DNA from: Pseudomonas japonica
GTDB lineage: Bacteria > Pseudomonadota > Gammaproteobacteria > Pseudomonadales > Pseudomonadaceae
NCBI RefSeq assembly: GCF_900188455.1
Contig: NZ_FZOL01000029.1
Span: forward strand, 1-64,000
Direction: 5' to 3'
Length of the DNA: 64,000 nt
Part shown: one piece after another, positions 33,848-41,977 of the stretch
Layout of the letters: each line of letters starts with the position of its first letter
How positions within the stretch are numbered: the stretch's first letter is position 1
The notes under the pieces: model-generated
Told to the model about the DNA's origin: nothing
Seen by the model: the letters and a program-made list of their open reading frames with translations, nothing else
Databases searched by the model: none
Program-made: the position numbers and the translations under genes

Positions 33848-36591
33848 GTCGATTCGAACAGGGCGTGCTCTTTCCGGAGTCCGTGTCGCAGTGGATCAAC
33901 TTCAAAGGGCGCAAGGATCCCGACTGGCGCTATCTGGCAGATGATTGCGAGTCCATGGCCGCCAGGCAGACCGAAGGGGTCGCCTACCTGTGGAACCTGT
34001 TGACCGCGAACAAGGTGGCGCTGCTGGCGGATGAGGTCGGCATGGGCAAGACCTTCCAGGCGCTGGGGGTGGCGGCGTGGCTGTGGAAAAACAAGCCTGA
34101 TGCCAGGGTGCTGGTGATGGCGCCCAACCGACATTTGTGCGGGCACTGGCGCAGGGAGTTCGAAGGCTTCGTTCGCGAGCACATCCGCCAGGCCGATGGC
34201 AGGGTCAAGGGCACCGATGGCATGCCGGTACCCAAGGTCTGTGAGCGCTACAAGCTGGAAGACCTGGTGCAGGCGGTGGAAAACGATGAGGGGCAGCTTT
34301 ACCTCACCACGGTCTACGCGCTCAGTGGCTTGCTCGGTGCCGAGCAGCGCGCTGAAGGTGCCGGGGGCGCAGGCCGGATCGCTGGCGATTTTCATCAATT
34401 GTTGAAACAGCACCTGGGCCCCTCGGGGTTTGACCTGATCATCGTCGACGAGGCGCATTACCTGCGCAACAAGTTCGGCAAGTCGCAGCGGGTGGCTGCA
34501 GCCATGGCACTGTTCGGCGAGGCTGACAGCCGCCTGGGCGCCTGGAACCTGCTGCTCACCGCGACGCCCAGCCATACCCGGCTGGATGATGTGCGGAACA
34601 TCCTGAGTTATTTCACCCCGATCGATGCCGACACTGCCCTTGAACCCCTGAGCGCTGCCGAACGCACTGGCCAGTTGCTGCGACGGTATGCCCTGCGGCG
34701 TCTGCGGCTGATGGAGGGGCAGGGCGGGTTGTATGGCAAGCGCCACTACCGCCACGAAAAGGCCCTGCCCGCGAGCTTCGACGGGCGCCCGGATGCCGAG
34801 ATGTTCTTCGCGCTGTATCAGAAGCGCCTGGTGGCCGACCTGGGCCGGCAGAAGGAGAACAAGAGCCTTACCTATGGCTACCTGGAAGGGTTCGAGTCCT
34901 TTGGCTGGCAACCGCAGACCGGCGTCGGCGCTGACGCGGACTATCAGGATGCGTTCGAGGACCGGGTGGTCGAGGATTTCGCCAGGGCCAGCGATACCGA
35001 GCTGCTGCGTGAGCTCACCCGCACCTATCACAAGCAGTTTCATACCTTCCCGGATCACCCCAAGTACGACCTGATGACCGAGCAGTGCGTACCGAAGTCG
35101 GGTGATGGCCTGCGTACCGCGCTTGAGGACCTCAAGCATCTGATCTTCGTGCGGCGCATTCCTTCTGTCCGCGAGCTGACCCAGCGCATCAACGAGCGCT
35201 ATGACCAGTTGTTGGCCGGCATGATCGTCAATGCCTGGGGCAAGCACGCGGACGACCCCGCGGTCGAGCAATGGCGCCATCAGGGATGGTCACGCGATGG
35301 CTATGCCCAGTTTCTCGAAGGTGTGAAGCACTCGTCAGGCGAAATGGACGCGCACGAGGAGGCAGGGCAAGACGACGGCGAGGAGGAGGGCGCGCAACTG
35401 GCGTCGCGGATTGCCGAGCTGTTCGTGGTCAAGAAAGGCGCTGGTGGGCAAACCGATTGTGCCAACGTGCGCCTGCGCTTCAGCAAGCCGGAAAGCATCT
35501 TCGCACTGTTCCTTGAGCCGGCATCGGACTACCTGACTGGCGGCTACACCGCGTTCTACGCCAAGGCGGAGACGGGCCGGGTCGATTATGTCAATGCCGC
35601 CAGGTACGTGCGTTTGCACGGTTGGGGCATGCCCGAGGTCCAGGATGCCGCCGCCCGCATGCGCGGTGTGCCGCACGACCACCTGGAGCGTTCGCTACAC
35701 AGTGTCTGGTCGCTGCTGGTGCCGCGCCTGCCGCAGGCGCTGTATCGCAAGCTCGAAGGCTGGGCGCGGGGCAACAAGGCGATCGCGGAGAACTTCGCGA
35801 ACTACATCAAGGCCGGGTTTCTTTATGCCAGCCCTGTCGTCGTCGAGCTGTACGCCTGGTTTGTCGAATACCGCCAGCAGCCCCATGAGCGTGACGTGCA
35901 GCGCGCGTACCGTGGTTTTCACCAGTGGGTCGGCACACGCATCGATGATTCGTTGATGCTGCGCTATTTCATCGCCGCGCTGGAAACGTTCGACACGCTG
36001 TGCGGCAAGATCATCGACCATGGTCTGGAGCAATGGGACGAGGAATGGCGCAGCCTCAAGCGCCTCACCAGCCCGTGCTGGTACGCCAGTGGCGAAAACA
36101 GCGAAGGGCGCTCGCGACTCATTCTGGGCTTCAACAGCCCGTTCTATCCCAACGTGCTGGTGTCCACGTCGGTGTTCCAGGAGGGGGTCAACCTGCATCT
36201 GCAGTGTCACCAGGTCCATCATTACGGTCTGGCTGGCTCGCCTGGCGACAATGAACAGCGGGTGGGCAGGCTGGATCGCCTGTTTGGCTGCGTGAACCAG
36301 CGGCTGCAGCGCTCGGGCGACGCGCAATTGAGCATTCACTATCCGTTTCTGCAGGCATCGGTCGATGAAGACCAGGTCGCATCGTTCATCGAGCGCAAGC
36401 ATCAGGTGGAAGAGCAGATGGATGCGTGCGTGCAGGTGCAGTTCGACAAACAGCTGAGGATCGGTGACGCGCAACAGTGGCGCAGCTTCCTGCGCAGACC
36501 GATCCCCATCAGCGCCGAGCCTCTGCCAAGCCCGTATGGCGCCAGGTTTCCTGGGCGGGACCAGCCGTGTGACGGCAGATCCCGATCATGA
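33844..36591 (+). CDS. SF2/SNF2-like DEAH helicase
   Basis: A 915-residue helicase-like ATPase. Walker A 'ADEVGMGKTFQALG' (residues 62-75), DEAH box at 202-205 in 'LIIVDEAHYLRN', motif III 'LLLTATPSHT' (about 236-245). The second RecA lobe is seen only near the C-terminus: 'VLVSTSVFQEGVNL' (about 772-785) and motif VI 'EQRVGRLDRLFG' (about 804-815). The lobes are thus separated by more than 500 residues, far more than in ordinary SNF2 proteins. GTG start overlapping the PLD stop. With the PLD-like protein it plausibly forms a DNA translocase-nuclease pair. Confidence 0.88.
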   Translation: MSRFEQGVLFPESVSQWINFKGRKDPDWRYLADDCESMAARQTEGVAYLWNLLTANKVALLADEVGMGKTFQALGVAAWLWKNKPDARVLVMAPNRHLCGHWRREFEGFVREHIRQADGRVKGTDGMPVPKVCERYKLEDLVQAVENDEGQLYLTTVYALSGLLGAEQRAEGAGGAGRIAGDFHQLLKQHLGPSGFDLIIVDEAHYLRNKFGKSQRVAAAMALFGEADSRLGAWNLLLTATPSHTRLDDVRNILSYFTPIDADTALEPLSAAERTGQLLRRYALRRLRLMEGQGGLYGKRHYRHEKALPASFDGRPDAEMFFALYQKRLVADLGRQKENKSLTYGYLEGFESFGWQPQTGVGADADYQDAFEDRVVEDFARASDTELLRELTRTYHKQFHTFPDHPKYDLMTEQCVPKSGDGLRTALEDLKHLIFVRRIPSVRELTQRINERYDQLLAGMIVNAWGKHADDPAVEQWRHQGWSRDGYAQFLEGVKHSSGEMDAHEEAGQDDGEEEGAQLASRIAELFVVKKGAGGQTDCANVRLRFSKPESIFALFLEPASDYLTGGYTAFYAKAETGRVDYVNAARYVRLHGWGMPEVQDAAARMRGVPHDHLERSLHSVWSLLVPRLPQALYRKLEGWARGNKAIAENFANYIKAGFLYASPVVVELYAWFVEYRQQPHERDVQRAYRGFHQWVGTRIDDSLMLRYFIAALETFDTLCGKIIDHGLEQWDEEWRSLKRLTSPCWYASGENSEGRSRLILGFNSPFYPNVLVSTSVFQEGVNLHLQCHQVHHYGLAGSPGDNEQRVGRLDRLFGCVNQRLQRSGDAQLSIHYPFLQASVDEDQVASFIERKHQVEEQMDACVQVQFDKQLRIGDAQQWRSFLRRPIPISAEPLPSPYGARFPGRDQPCDGRSRS

Positions 36592-36656
36592 GCGCGAACG
36601 CATCGCGAAAGGGCTGGTGTATCCTCGCTGCACATTTCATGACCAAGGATTCGGGG

Positions 36657-37121
36657 ATGCCACTCACCACCCGCCACAGTGGATTCGACCACAGCGACAA
36701 GGTCTTCATGAGCCTGGCACTGGCCCAGGGCCGGCGGGCACTGCCGGCGTGTTTGCCCAATCCTCCGGTGGGCTGCGTCATCGTTCGTGAAGGGCGCGTG
36801 GTGGCCAGCGGGTTCACCCAGGCGCCTGGACATCATCACGCCGAGGCAATGGCGCTTTCACAGCTGGAAGGCGGCCTCGATGACCTGACGGCCTATGTGA
36901 CCCTCGAACCCTGTTCATTCGCCGGTCGGACGCCTTCATGTGCACGGGCACTGGTGGGCGCGGGAATTGCGCGGGTGCATGTGGCAATGCTCGATCCCGA
37001 TCCTCGAAACGCTGGCGCGGGTATCGAGATCCTGCGCCAGGCCGGGATCGAAGTGACGCTGGGGCTGCTCCAGGATGAAGCTCGGCGCGACCTGCAGGGG
37101 TATCTCCTTGAGGGTGCCTGA
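36657..37121 (+). CDS. Stand-alone RibD-like cytidine-deaminase-fold protein
   Basis: A 154-residue zinc deaminase domain: 'NPPVGCVIV', the catalytic 'HHHAEAMAL' (HAE), and the zinc Cys pair in 'EPCSFAGRTPSCARAL'. The last is the form seen in the pyrimidine deaminase half of RibD. The reductase half is absent. The start at 36657 has an ideal AAGGA at 7 bp; an in-frame ATG at 36588 overlaps the helicase stop (ATGA) and would couple it to the cassette. It could be a housekeeping riboflavin-type deaminase at the island edge or a nucleotide-modifying accessory of the cassette; sequence alone does not decide. Confidence 0.78.
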   Translation: MPLTTRHSGFDHSDKVFMSLALAQGRRALPACLPNPPVGCVIVREGRVVASGFTQAPGHHHAEAMALSQLEGGLDDLTAYVTLEPCSFAGRTPSCARALVGAGIARVHVAMLDPDPRNAGAGIEILRQAGIEVTLGLLQDEARRDLQGYLLEGA

Positions 37122-37170
37122 GTAGCCGCTGGTGCGTCTGGCTTCATGGCTGTCGGGGATTGCATCAAGG

Positions 37171-37312
37171 CCGCCAGGTGCCTGTCTTGAGTCTTGAAGC
37201 GCCCGTTAGATCGAGCGCCGCCCGCGCGGCGCTTCGCGACGGTTCGGCGCCCCGACAAGCTCGCTCCCACATTTGCTGCAACGTGCCATGGCCTGTGAGA
37301 TTTGGGTTGTCA
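37171..37312 (-). repeat. Dispersed REP-type repeat, copy D
   Basis: Same orientation as copy B: 'aggtgcctgtcttgagtctt', 'tagatcgagcgccgcccgcg', 'cggcgcttcgcgacggttcg', 'caagctcgctcccacatttg' and 'caacgtgccatggcctgtga'. The 334-bp gap 37122-37455 holds only this repeat and the leader of the sulfur transporter. The repeat closes the candidate defence island on the right. Confidence 0.75.
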
Positions 37313-37455
37313 GCCTTTGGTGCTTGGCGATCTATTGCAGGGAAGCTGTTGGGCTCGACACCGCCACCCTGCGAGCAATGGCATCCACCCCGGGCGCGAT
37401 TGCCGGGGGGCGGTATTACCATGTCACAATCCCCACTCATCATCAGGAGATCACC

Positions 37456-37881
37456 ATGACCGATTTCACACCCTGGTCAGCCTTGGCAGGGGGCGCCATG
37501 ATCGGCTTGGCCGCCGGGCTGTTCGTCGTGGCCAATGGGCGTATCGCCGGCATCAGCGGTCTGCTCGGCTCGCTGTTGCAGCGTGCGGACGACGGGCGCG
37601 GACAGAAAGTGTCGTTCCTGCTGGGGATCATCGCCGCGCCGCTGTTGTGGCAAGTGTTCTCGGCAATGCCTCCGGTCCATTTCACCGTGACGTCGTGGTC
37701 GCTCGTGCTTACCGGGCTGCTGGTAGGTCTGGGCACCCGCTACGGCGGTGGCTGCACCAGCGGCCATGGGGTGTGCGGCCTGTCCCGCCTGTCTCCTCGC
37801 TCGGCAGTGGCCACGCTGTGCTTCATGGCGACGGGTTTCGCCACTGTCTACGTCGTTCGGCATGTGCTGACAGGGGCCTGA
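37456..37881 (+). CDS. YeeE/YedE family membrane protein, first half (PmpA-like)
   Basis: A 141-residue membrane protein with about four spans and the conserved motif 'GTRYGGGCTSGHGVCGLSRL'. The Cys of this motif carries the transported sulfur species in YeeE-type thiosulfate channels. RBS AGGAGA precedes the ATG. It is followed after 1 bp by its partner; the pair corresponds to the two halves of one YeeE, as in the PmpA/PmpB arrangement. It likely moves thiosulfate or a related sulfur compound. Confidence 0.87.
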   Translation: MTDFTPWSALAGGAMIGLAAGLFVVANGRIAGISGLLGSLLQRADDGRGQKVSFLLGIIAAPLLWQVFSAMPPVHFTVTSWSLVLTGLLVGLGTRYGGGCTSGHGVCGLSRLSPRSAVATLCFMATGFATVYVVRHVLTGA

Positions 37882-37882
37882 C

Positions 37883-38332
37883 ATGAAGTGGATCAGTGGT
37901 TTCACGGCAGGGCTCCTGTTCGGCATGGGGCTGTTGCTGTCCGGGATGGCCAACCCCGAGAAGGTGCTCGGGTTTCTCGACCTTGCCGGGCAATGGGACC
38001 CGTCGCTGGCGCTGGTGATGGTCGGTGCCATCGGCGCTGCCTTGCTGCCCATGACCTGGGCGCGTCGACACGACGTGGCGTTGCTGGGAGACAGGATTCA
38101 GTTGCCCACCCGGCGCGACATCGATCGCCGGCTGGTTGGCGGCAGCCTGGTCTTTGGTATCGGCTGGGGCATTGCCGGCGTGTGCCCGGGGCCTGCACTG
38201 GTGCTGCTCAGTGGTGGGTATTGGCAGGCCTGGCTGTTCCTGCTGGCGATGCTGGCGGGCATGCTGCTGTTCAATGCCGTGGAGGCGTTTCGGGCGAGGC
38301 GTCAGCCCGCTTCGACGACATCGGGCCGTTGA
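37883..38332 (+). CDS. YeeE/YedE family membrane protein, second half (PmpB-like, DUF6691)
   Basis: A 149-residue membrane protein with about four spans. 'FGMGLLLSGMANPEKVLGFL' lies near the start, and the second Cys motif is 'GWGIAGVCPGPALVLLSGG'. It complements the preceding half to give the complete pseudo-symmetric sulfur channel. It ends convergently with the radical SAM gene (38356). Confidence 0.87.
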   Translation: MKWISGFTAGLLFGMGLLLSGMANPEKVLGFLDLAGQWDPSLALVMVGAIGAALLPMTWARRHDVALLGDRIQLPTRRDIDRRLVGGSLVFGIGWGIAGVCPGPALVLLSGGYWQAWLFLLAMLAGMLLFNAVEAFRARRQPASTTSGR

Positions 38333-38355
38333 AGCGCTCGGGAGGCAGGCGGGCA

Positions 38356-39378
38356 TCAGATACTGAGCAGCGGTATCTCATTACGTCCTGCCTGAATCTG
38401 CGGGCATCGGGGGTCAGGCTGCCCCAGTTCCCCGCTATGTTGGTAGCCGCTACCCAGGCAGCCTCCATTGCACACAGGAAAATAGCGGCAGCTCTTGCAG
38501 GTGGGATGTTCGACCTTGATCTGCAACGGCTGGGCAAGAATGTCCGATAGCGGTTGTTGGTACAGGTTGCCCATGGGGTGGGCCTTGAAGCACGTGCATG
38601 AGCACACGTCGCCATTGGGGTAGATGTAGACTTTGGCCGTTGCGGCACCGCAGTTCTTTGTCGTGATGGTTCTGCCAAGTTCGGCTATGGCGTCGTCGCC
38701 CAACGCTTGCAGCCGCTGGAAGTCGTACATGGGAAACGCCAGGATGCGGGTTTTGTAGCGCTGCTGGCGCAGGGCGTAGACCTGTTGATTCCATGTTTGG
38801 CTGCAGATTTCCATGCCTGATGAGGCGCGTCCGGCATAGGTTGCCCGTTTGATCGCGATATGGGTCAGACCAAGATCATCCAGTGGCTGGATGAATTGTT
38901 CGGTTCGCGCGAAGAAGTCGAGGTTGATGACGGTCGCCGATACACTGCACGAAATACCTTCTGCCCGCAGGTTGGCGAGTGTGCGCAGCGCTCGTTTGTA
39001 GGTGCCGACGCCACGCACCAGGTCATGCTCGGCTTCGCTGCCATCCAGGGAAATCTGTACCGACAGCGATGGATGATCGGCCCATTGCTTGAGGGTGTGC
39101 CTTCTGTAGAACGGCGTCACGCCATTGCTGTTGATCTTGGTCTGCAGACCGAGCGAAAGACTGCTTTGCAGAATGCTGTCGAAATGCCGATGCAGCGTCG
39201 GTTCTCCACCCGTCAGCAGGACCAGGCTGTCTGCATGGTCCCGGTGTATCTGGGAAAGCGCATCGAGAATCATGGTCTTTTCGGCGGTCTCGTCGCGATA
39301 GGGCGAAGAGTCCCGGATACAGTGACTGCAGGCCAGATTGCAGCGTTCGGTCAGGACGAAGTAAAACTGTTCCATCAT
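38356..39378 (-). CDS. Radical SAM/SPASM enzyme, putative RiPP maturase
   Basis: A 340-residue enzyme. The radical SAM cluster motif CNLACSHC (Cys13, 17, 20) is near the N-terminus, followed by 'LVLLTGGEPTLHRHF' and 'SVQISLDGSEAEHD'. The C-terminal SPASM region has at least seven Cys ('NCGAATAKVYIYPNGDVCSC', then 'CKSCRYFPVCNGGC') for auxiliary iron-sulfur clusters. Such enzymes modify ribosomal peptides (thioether, C-C or other crosslinks). It overlaps the JmjC gene by 4 bp (ATGA) at the end of a minus-strand operon that starts with a 56-residue peptide gene. The precise reaction is unknown. Confidence 0.85.
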   Translation of the reverse strand: MMEQFYFVLTERCNLACSHCIRDSSPYRDETAEKTMILDALSQIHRDHADSLVLLTGGEPTLHRHFDSILQSSLSLGLQTKINSNGVTPFYRRHTLKQWADHPSLSVQISLDGSEAEHDLVRGVGTYKRALRTLANLRAEGISCSVSATVINLDFFARTEQFIQPLDDLGLTHIAIKRATYAGRASSGMEICSQTWNQQVYALRQQRYKTRILAFPMYDFQRLQALGDDAIAELGRTITTKNCGAATAKVYIYPNGDVCSCTCFKAHPMGNLYQQPLSDILAQPLQIKVEHPTCKSCRYFPVCNGGCLGSGYQHSGELGQPDPRCPQIQAGRNEIPLLSI

Positions 39379-40265
39379 TCAAGCTCGAGATAAGGGCGTG
39401 CCTGCAGGTCGAGATCGAGATCTTCCTGTGCGGTCGCAAGAAGATGATTGACCAGTGTCTGCACCGGCGCTGACTCTATGGGCGAGACCGGGGCCTGGAA
39501 GGGGCGGCGCACGTAGCTTTCCAGCAGCGTGGCGAAGTGCTCGTCCTGTTCCTGGCGCAATAGCCACTCCCGCAACGTCAGCGGGTACAGCCCCACCGCC
39601 AGGTGAGACGAGTGCTGCGCTTCGGTGCGAGTGAAGTGCCAGAGGCCGCGTGGACAGTAGAAGACATCGCCCTGCTCGAGCAGGACCGAAGACCACCCTG
39701 TGGCATCGTCGTCGATCAGCGGAACGGGCTGATGGCGGATAGCCTTGGACAACACATGCTGGTCGTTACGGTAGTACCAGCGTTTGCTGCCGTGGGTTTG
39801 CAGCACCAGTACATCATGCCGGTCGAAATGAGGGTTGACACCGCGTTGATGAGCGGCGGTGTAGTAGCCGTTGATACTGATGCGCGTGTTCAGTTCCGAG
39901 GCGAGTGCGTCGCTGAAGTTTTCCAGTCGTAGACTGTGCTGCTGGATATTGTCGAACACCAGCGTGCCCCCACGGGCGATCGCGTGCAGCATCTTTTTCT
40001 TGTTCAGCGTGTTGTTTTGATTGTTGGCGTAGCGGTCCACATCATCGATGAGGTCGTATTTGTGGATGGTGTTGTTGTGATTGGTGATGCGTACCTTCGG
40101 GTAAAGCAACGTGTTGCTGTTGAGAATCTGATTGAAGGTCTGCATGTCGAACAGGTTGGAAAATTTCTGCTCGACGCCTTTTATGTGCAGCGGGGCGCGA
40201 TCGAAGTACTCACTCAGAAATTGCTGCTGGCTGATGTGTTCGAAGATGAAACTGAATAGGGACAT
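39375..40265 (-). CDS. JmjC/cupin-like 2-oxoglutarate-Fe(II) dioxygenase, putative peptide hydroxylase
   Basis: A 296-residue protein of the cupin-4/JmjC fold: iron ligands His146 and Asp148 in 'GVNPHFDRHDVLVLQTHGSK', and the distal His210 in 'LLEQGDVFYCPRGLWHFT'. This is the arrangement of RoxA/YcfD-like hydroxylases that act on protein side chains. The first 130 residues are Asn-rich and unusually AT-rich at the DNA level, suggesting transfer. It sits between the LRR gene (11 bp) and the radical SAM gene (4-bp overlap), so it probably hydroxylates the operon's peptide. Confidence 0.83.
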   Translation of the reverse strand: MSLFSFIFEHISQQQFLSEYFDRAPLHIKGVEQKFSNLFDMQTFNQILNSNTLLYPKVRITNHNNTIHKYDLIDDVDRYANNQNNTLNKKKMLHAIARGGTLVFDNIQQHSLRLENFSDALASELNTRISINGYYTAAHQRGVNPHFDRHDVLVLQTHGSKRWYYRNDQHVLSKAIRHQPVPLIDDDATGWSSVLLEQGDVFYCPRGLWHFTRTEAQHSSHLAVGLYPLTLREWLLRQEQDEHFATLLESYVRRPFQAPVSPIESAPVQTLVNHLLATAQEDLDLDLQARPYLELE

Positions 40266-40276
40266 GGTGCTGGGCT

Positions 40277-41509
40277 CTAGCTCGGCTTCTTTATGAGTGT
40301 GATACCTGAATCGATCAATTTGCCAAGTTGCGACGGTGGTAATTGGTCTTCGATATGACTGATGTCGACTTCTACCAACTCGGGAAGCTCGAACAGCCAG
40401 TCCGGCAGGTGACGTATGTGAGTTCGGGCAATGCCCAGATAGCGCAGATGCCGGCAGTGCGCCAATTGCTCGGGCAGCGCCTCGACAGGGTTGGCGCCAA
40501 GGTTGAGCCGCTCAATGTCCGTTTGTCCGGCGGGCCAGTCGAAATGCCGGAACCTGTTGCGATAGACACTCAGGTGTTTCAGGCGACAGCCTGCTGTGGT
40601 TGGCCATTGCAGTTCTTCCAGGCTGTTCTTGTGCACAAGCAGTGTGCTCAGCCCAGGGCTTGCAGATGTCAGGTCCAGCACCTTGAGATCATTCGCTCCC
40701 AGGCTGAGCCACGTGCAAGCCGGAAAAACCGCTGACGCGCTTTGCAGGCTCATGCAGTTGCTGTTCAGCTCTGCTGCCAGCACGCTGGGGATTGCAGGCA
40801 GATCTGCCATATCGCTGTCGCCCAGCTGCGCCTGATTGAGTTTCAATGTGCAGGGGCCCAGTGCCCGGACGGCCTGGAAGACATCGTTCAGCCGCGTGCG
40901 AGAAATCTCGTGGAGCAGGCTCGATCCGTTATCTTCATCATCGAAGTCAAGCCGCTTGCGTTCAGGGTCCCAGCCAGGGGGGCGGCCGGTGGCCTGCGCC
41001 AGAAGATCCCACGCTTTGCAGGGGGCGGGGGCATTGTCTGCTTCCAGTTCATCGGCGATGAGAGAAGCAATGCGTGCCGTGGTGTCCAGGTCCAGCTTGA
41101 TGGGCAGAATCCTCAGCCCGCGGAGGAAATAGAACAGCTTGCGCAGCTTGATGTGGATAGGATGGCGCGGGCATACGAACTCATCCGAGACATGTCGATC
41201 ACCCTTGAGAACGACGAACAGGCGTCGTCCCGCCAGGCTTTGCGTATCACGCCAGTGTTGAAGGGTCCGCAGGTGTTCGGAGGGCAGGTCGTTATCGCCC
41301 AGGATGGGTAGCACCAACACTATGTATGCAGAGGGGCAGATGGCCTGGTGCCCTGGAGATCCCTCAAGGCCGGTAGCGAGCGTAGCGACACGCTGATGTA
41401 CGTGATGCCCACGGGCCTCGAGAAAAGCGCTGAGGTCGCTCAGCAAGCGGGAGGCCGATGGCAAGCCCGAGACAATCTGCAAATCGGCCGGCATTGCCAT
41501 CGCCACCAC
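40277..41509 (-). CDS. Leucine-rich-repeat protein with a possible TIR-like N-terminal domain
   Basis: A protein of up to 410 residues. The C-terminal part (about 225-390) is made of irregular LRRs: 'LSLGANDLKVLDL', 'LKHLSVYRNRFRHFDWP', 'IERLNLGANPVEALPEQLAH' and 'LRYLGIARTHIRHLPDWLFE'. The N-terminal 150 residues ('LLSDLSAFLEARGHHVHQRV', 'SAYIVLVLPILGDNDLPSEH') look alpha/beta and faintly TIR-like; this is weak. The start is unclear: GTG at 41509, GTG at 41506, or ATG at 41500. It lies between the peptide and JmjC genes. It might hold the peptide for the tailoring enzymes or act on its target. Confidence 0.7.
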   Translation of the reverse strand: MVAMAMPADLQIVSGLPSASRLLSDLSAFLEARGHHVHQRVATLATGLEGSPGHQAICPSAYIVLVLPILGDNDLPSEHLRTLQHWRDTQSLAGRRLFVVLKGDRHVSDEFVCPRHPIHIKLRKLFYFLRGLRILPIKLDLDTTARIASLIADELEADNAPAPCKAWDLLAQATGRPPGWDPERKRLDFDDEDNGSSLLHEISRTRLNDVFQAVRALGPCTLKLNQAQLGDSDMADLPAIPSVLAAELNSNCMSLQSASAVFPACTWLSLGANDLKVLDLTSASPGLSTLLVHKNSLEELQWPTTAGCRLKHLSVYRNRFRHFDWPAGQTDIERLNLGANPVEALPEQLAHCRHLRYLGIARTHIRHLPDWLFELPELVEVDISHIEDQLPPSQLGKLIDSGITLIKKPS

Positions 41510-41520
41510 GGACCTTGGCG

Positions 41521-41691
41521 TCAGTCGCGCAAGTCCTTGTCACAGTGATCCGCTTCTTTCCACAAACCGAACATGGCCTCGACGTCGGCGAGCGTACGAG
41601 GATCCAGATCGCTCAATTTGAGGGCCTGGCGCTTGATGTCGGCCATCGAGTCCAGCGCGGAGGATTGGAGTTCAACGGTTTTAGCTTGCAT
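41521..41691 (-). CDS. 56-residue peptide, putative RiPP precursor
   Basis: A small gene starting 'MQAKTVELQSSALDSM' with a strong AAGGA ribosome site at 8 bp. The first about 35 residues are hydrophilic and helical ('LKLSDLDPRTLADVEAM'), suiting a leader that a SPASM enzyme could recognise. The tail 'FGLWKEADHCDKDLRD' holds Trp, His and the only Cys, likely modification sites. It lies 11 bp before the LRR gene and is first in the LRR-JmjC-radical SAM operon, the usual place of a precursor. There is no signal peptide and no known precursor family that I recognise. Confidence 0.68.
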   Translation of the reverse strand: MQAKTVELQSSALDSMADIKRQALKLSDLDPRTLADVEAMFGLWKEADHCDKDLRD

Positions 41692-41938
41692 CACGAAGGT
41701 CCTTTATCGGATTGAGCGGGGGGTAGCCGTGAGATGTTAGGGGGTAATGCTTTCCTCTGGCAATAGAGCCATCGCGCCGCCCAACCAGTGCTGCGAGTGC
41801 TTGAGGCCACCGTCTGCCTGAGAGCTTCCACGTACTGCTGCAGGTCGGCACCGACCGGAAACTGCACATCGGAGTCGCATAGGATTCCAGAGCATGCCGG
41901 GTGGGTAAAAGCGCTGGTTGTATAAAGCCACTACTGAA

Positions 41939-41963
41939 GATAATAATGAGAAGAAATATCATT
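41939..41963. promoter_or_regulatory. Fur box upstream of fecI
   Basis: An AT-rich stretch containing AATGAGAAGAAATATCATT (41945-41963), resembling the Fur operator (GATAATGATAATCATTATC). It lies just upstream of the GTG start of the sigma factor at 41978. The rest of the 286-bp gap 41692-41977, shared with the minus-strand peptide operon, shows no gene. Confidence 0.65.
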
Positions 41964-41977
41964 AATGCGGTGTCGTC

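Noticed and set aside
27262..36591. A DISARM, BREX or complete CBASS locus
   Set aside because: No DUF1998 (DrmB), methyltransferase, BrxC/PglZ or CD-NTase gene is present, so none of these named systems can be supported.
41737..41931. A 64-codon minus-strand frame upstream of the peptide gene, considered as a second RiPP precursor
   Set aside because: Composition is random-looking, there is no good ribosome site, and it lacks similarity to the 56-residue peptide.
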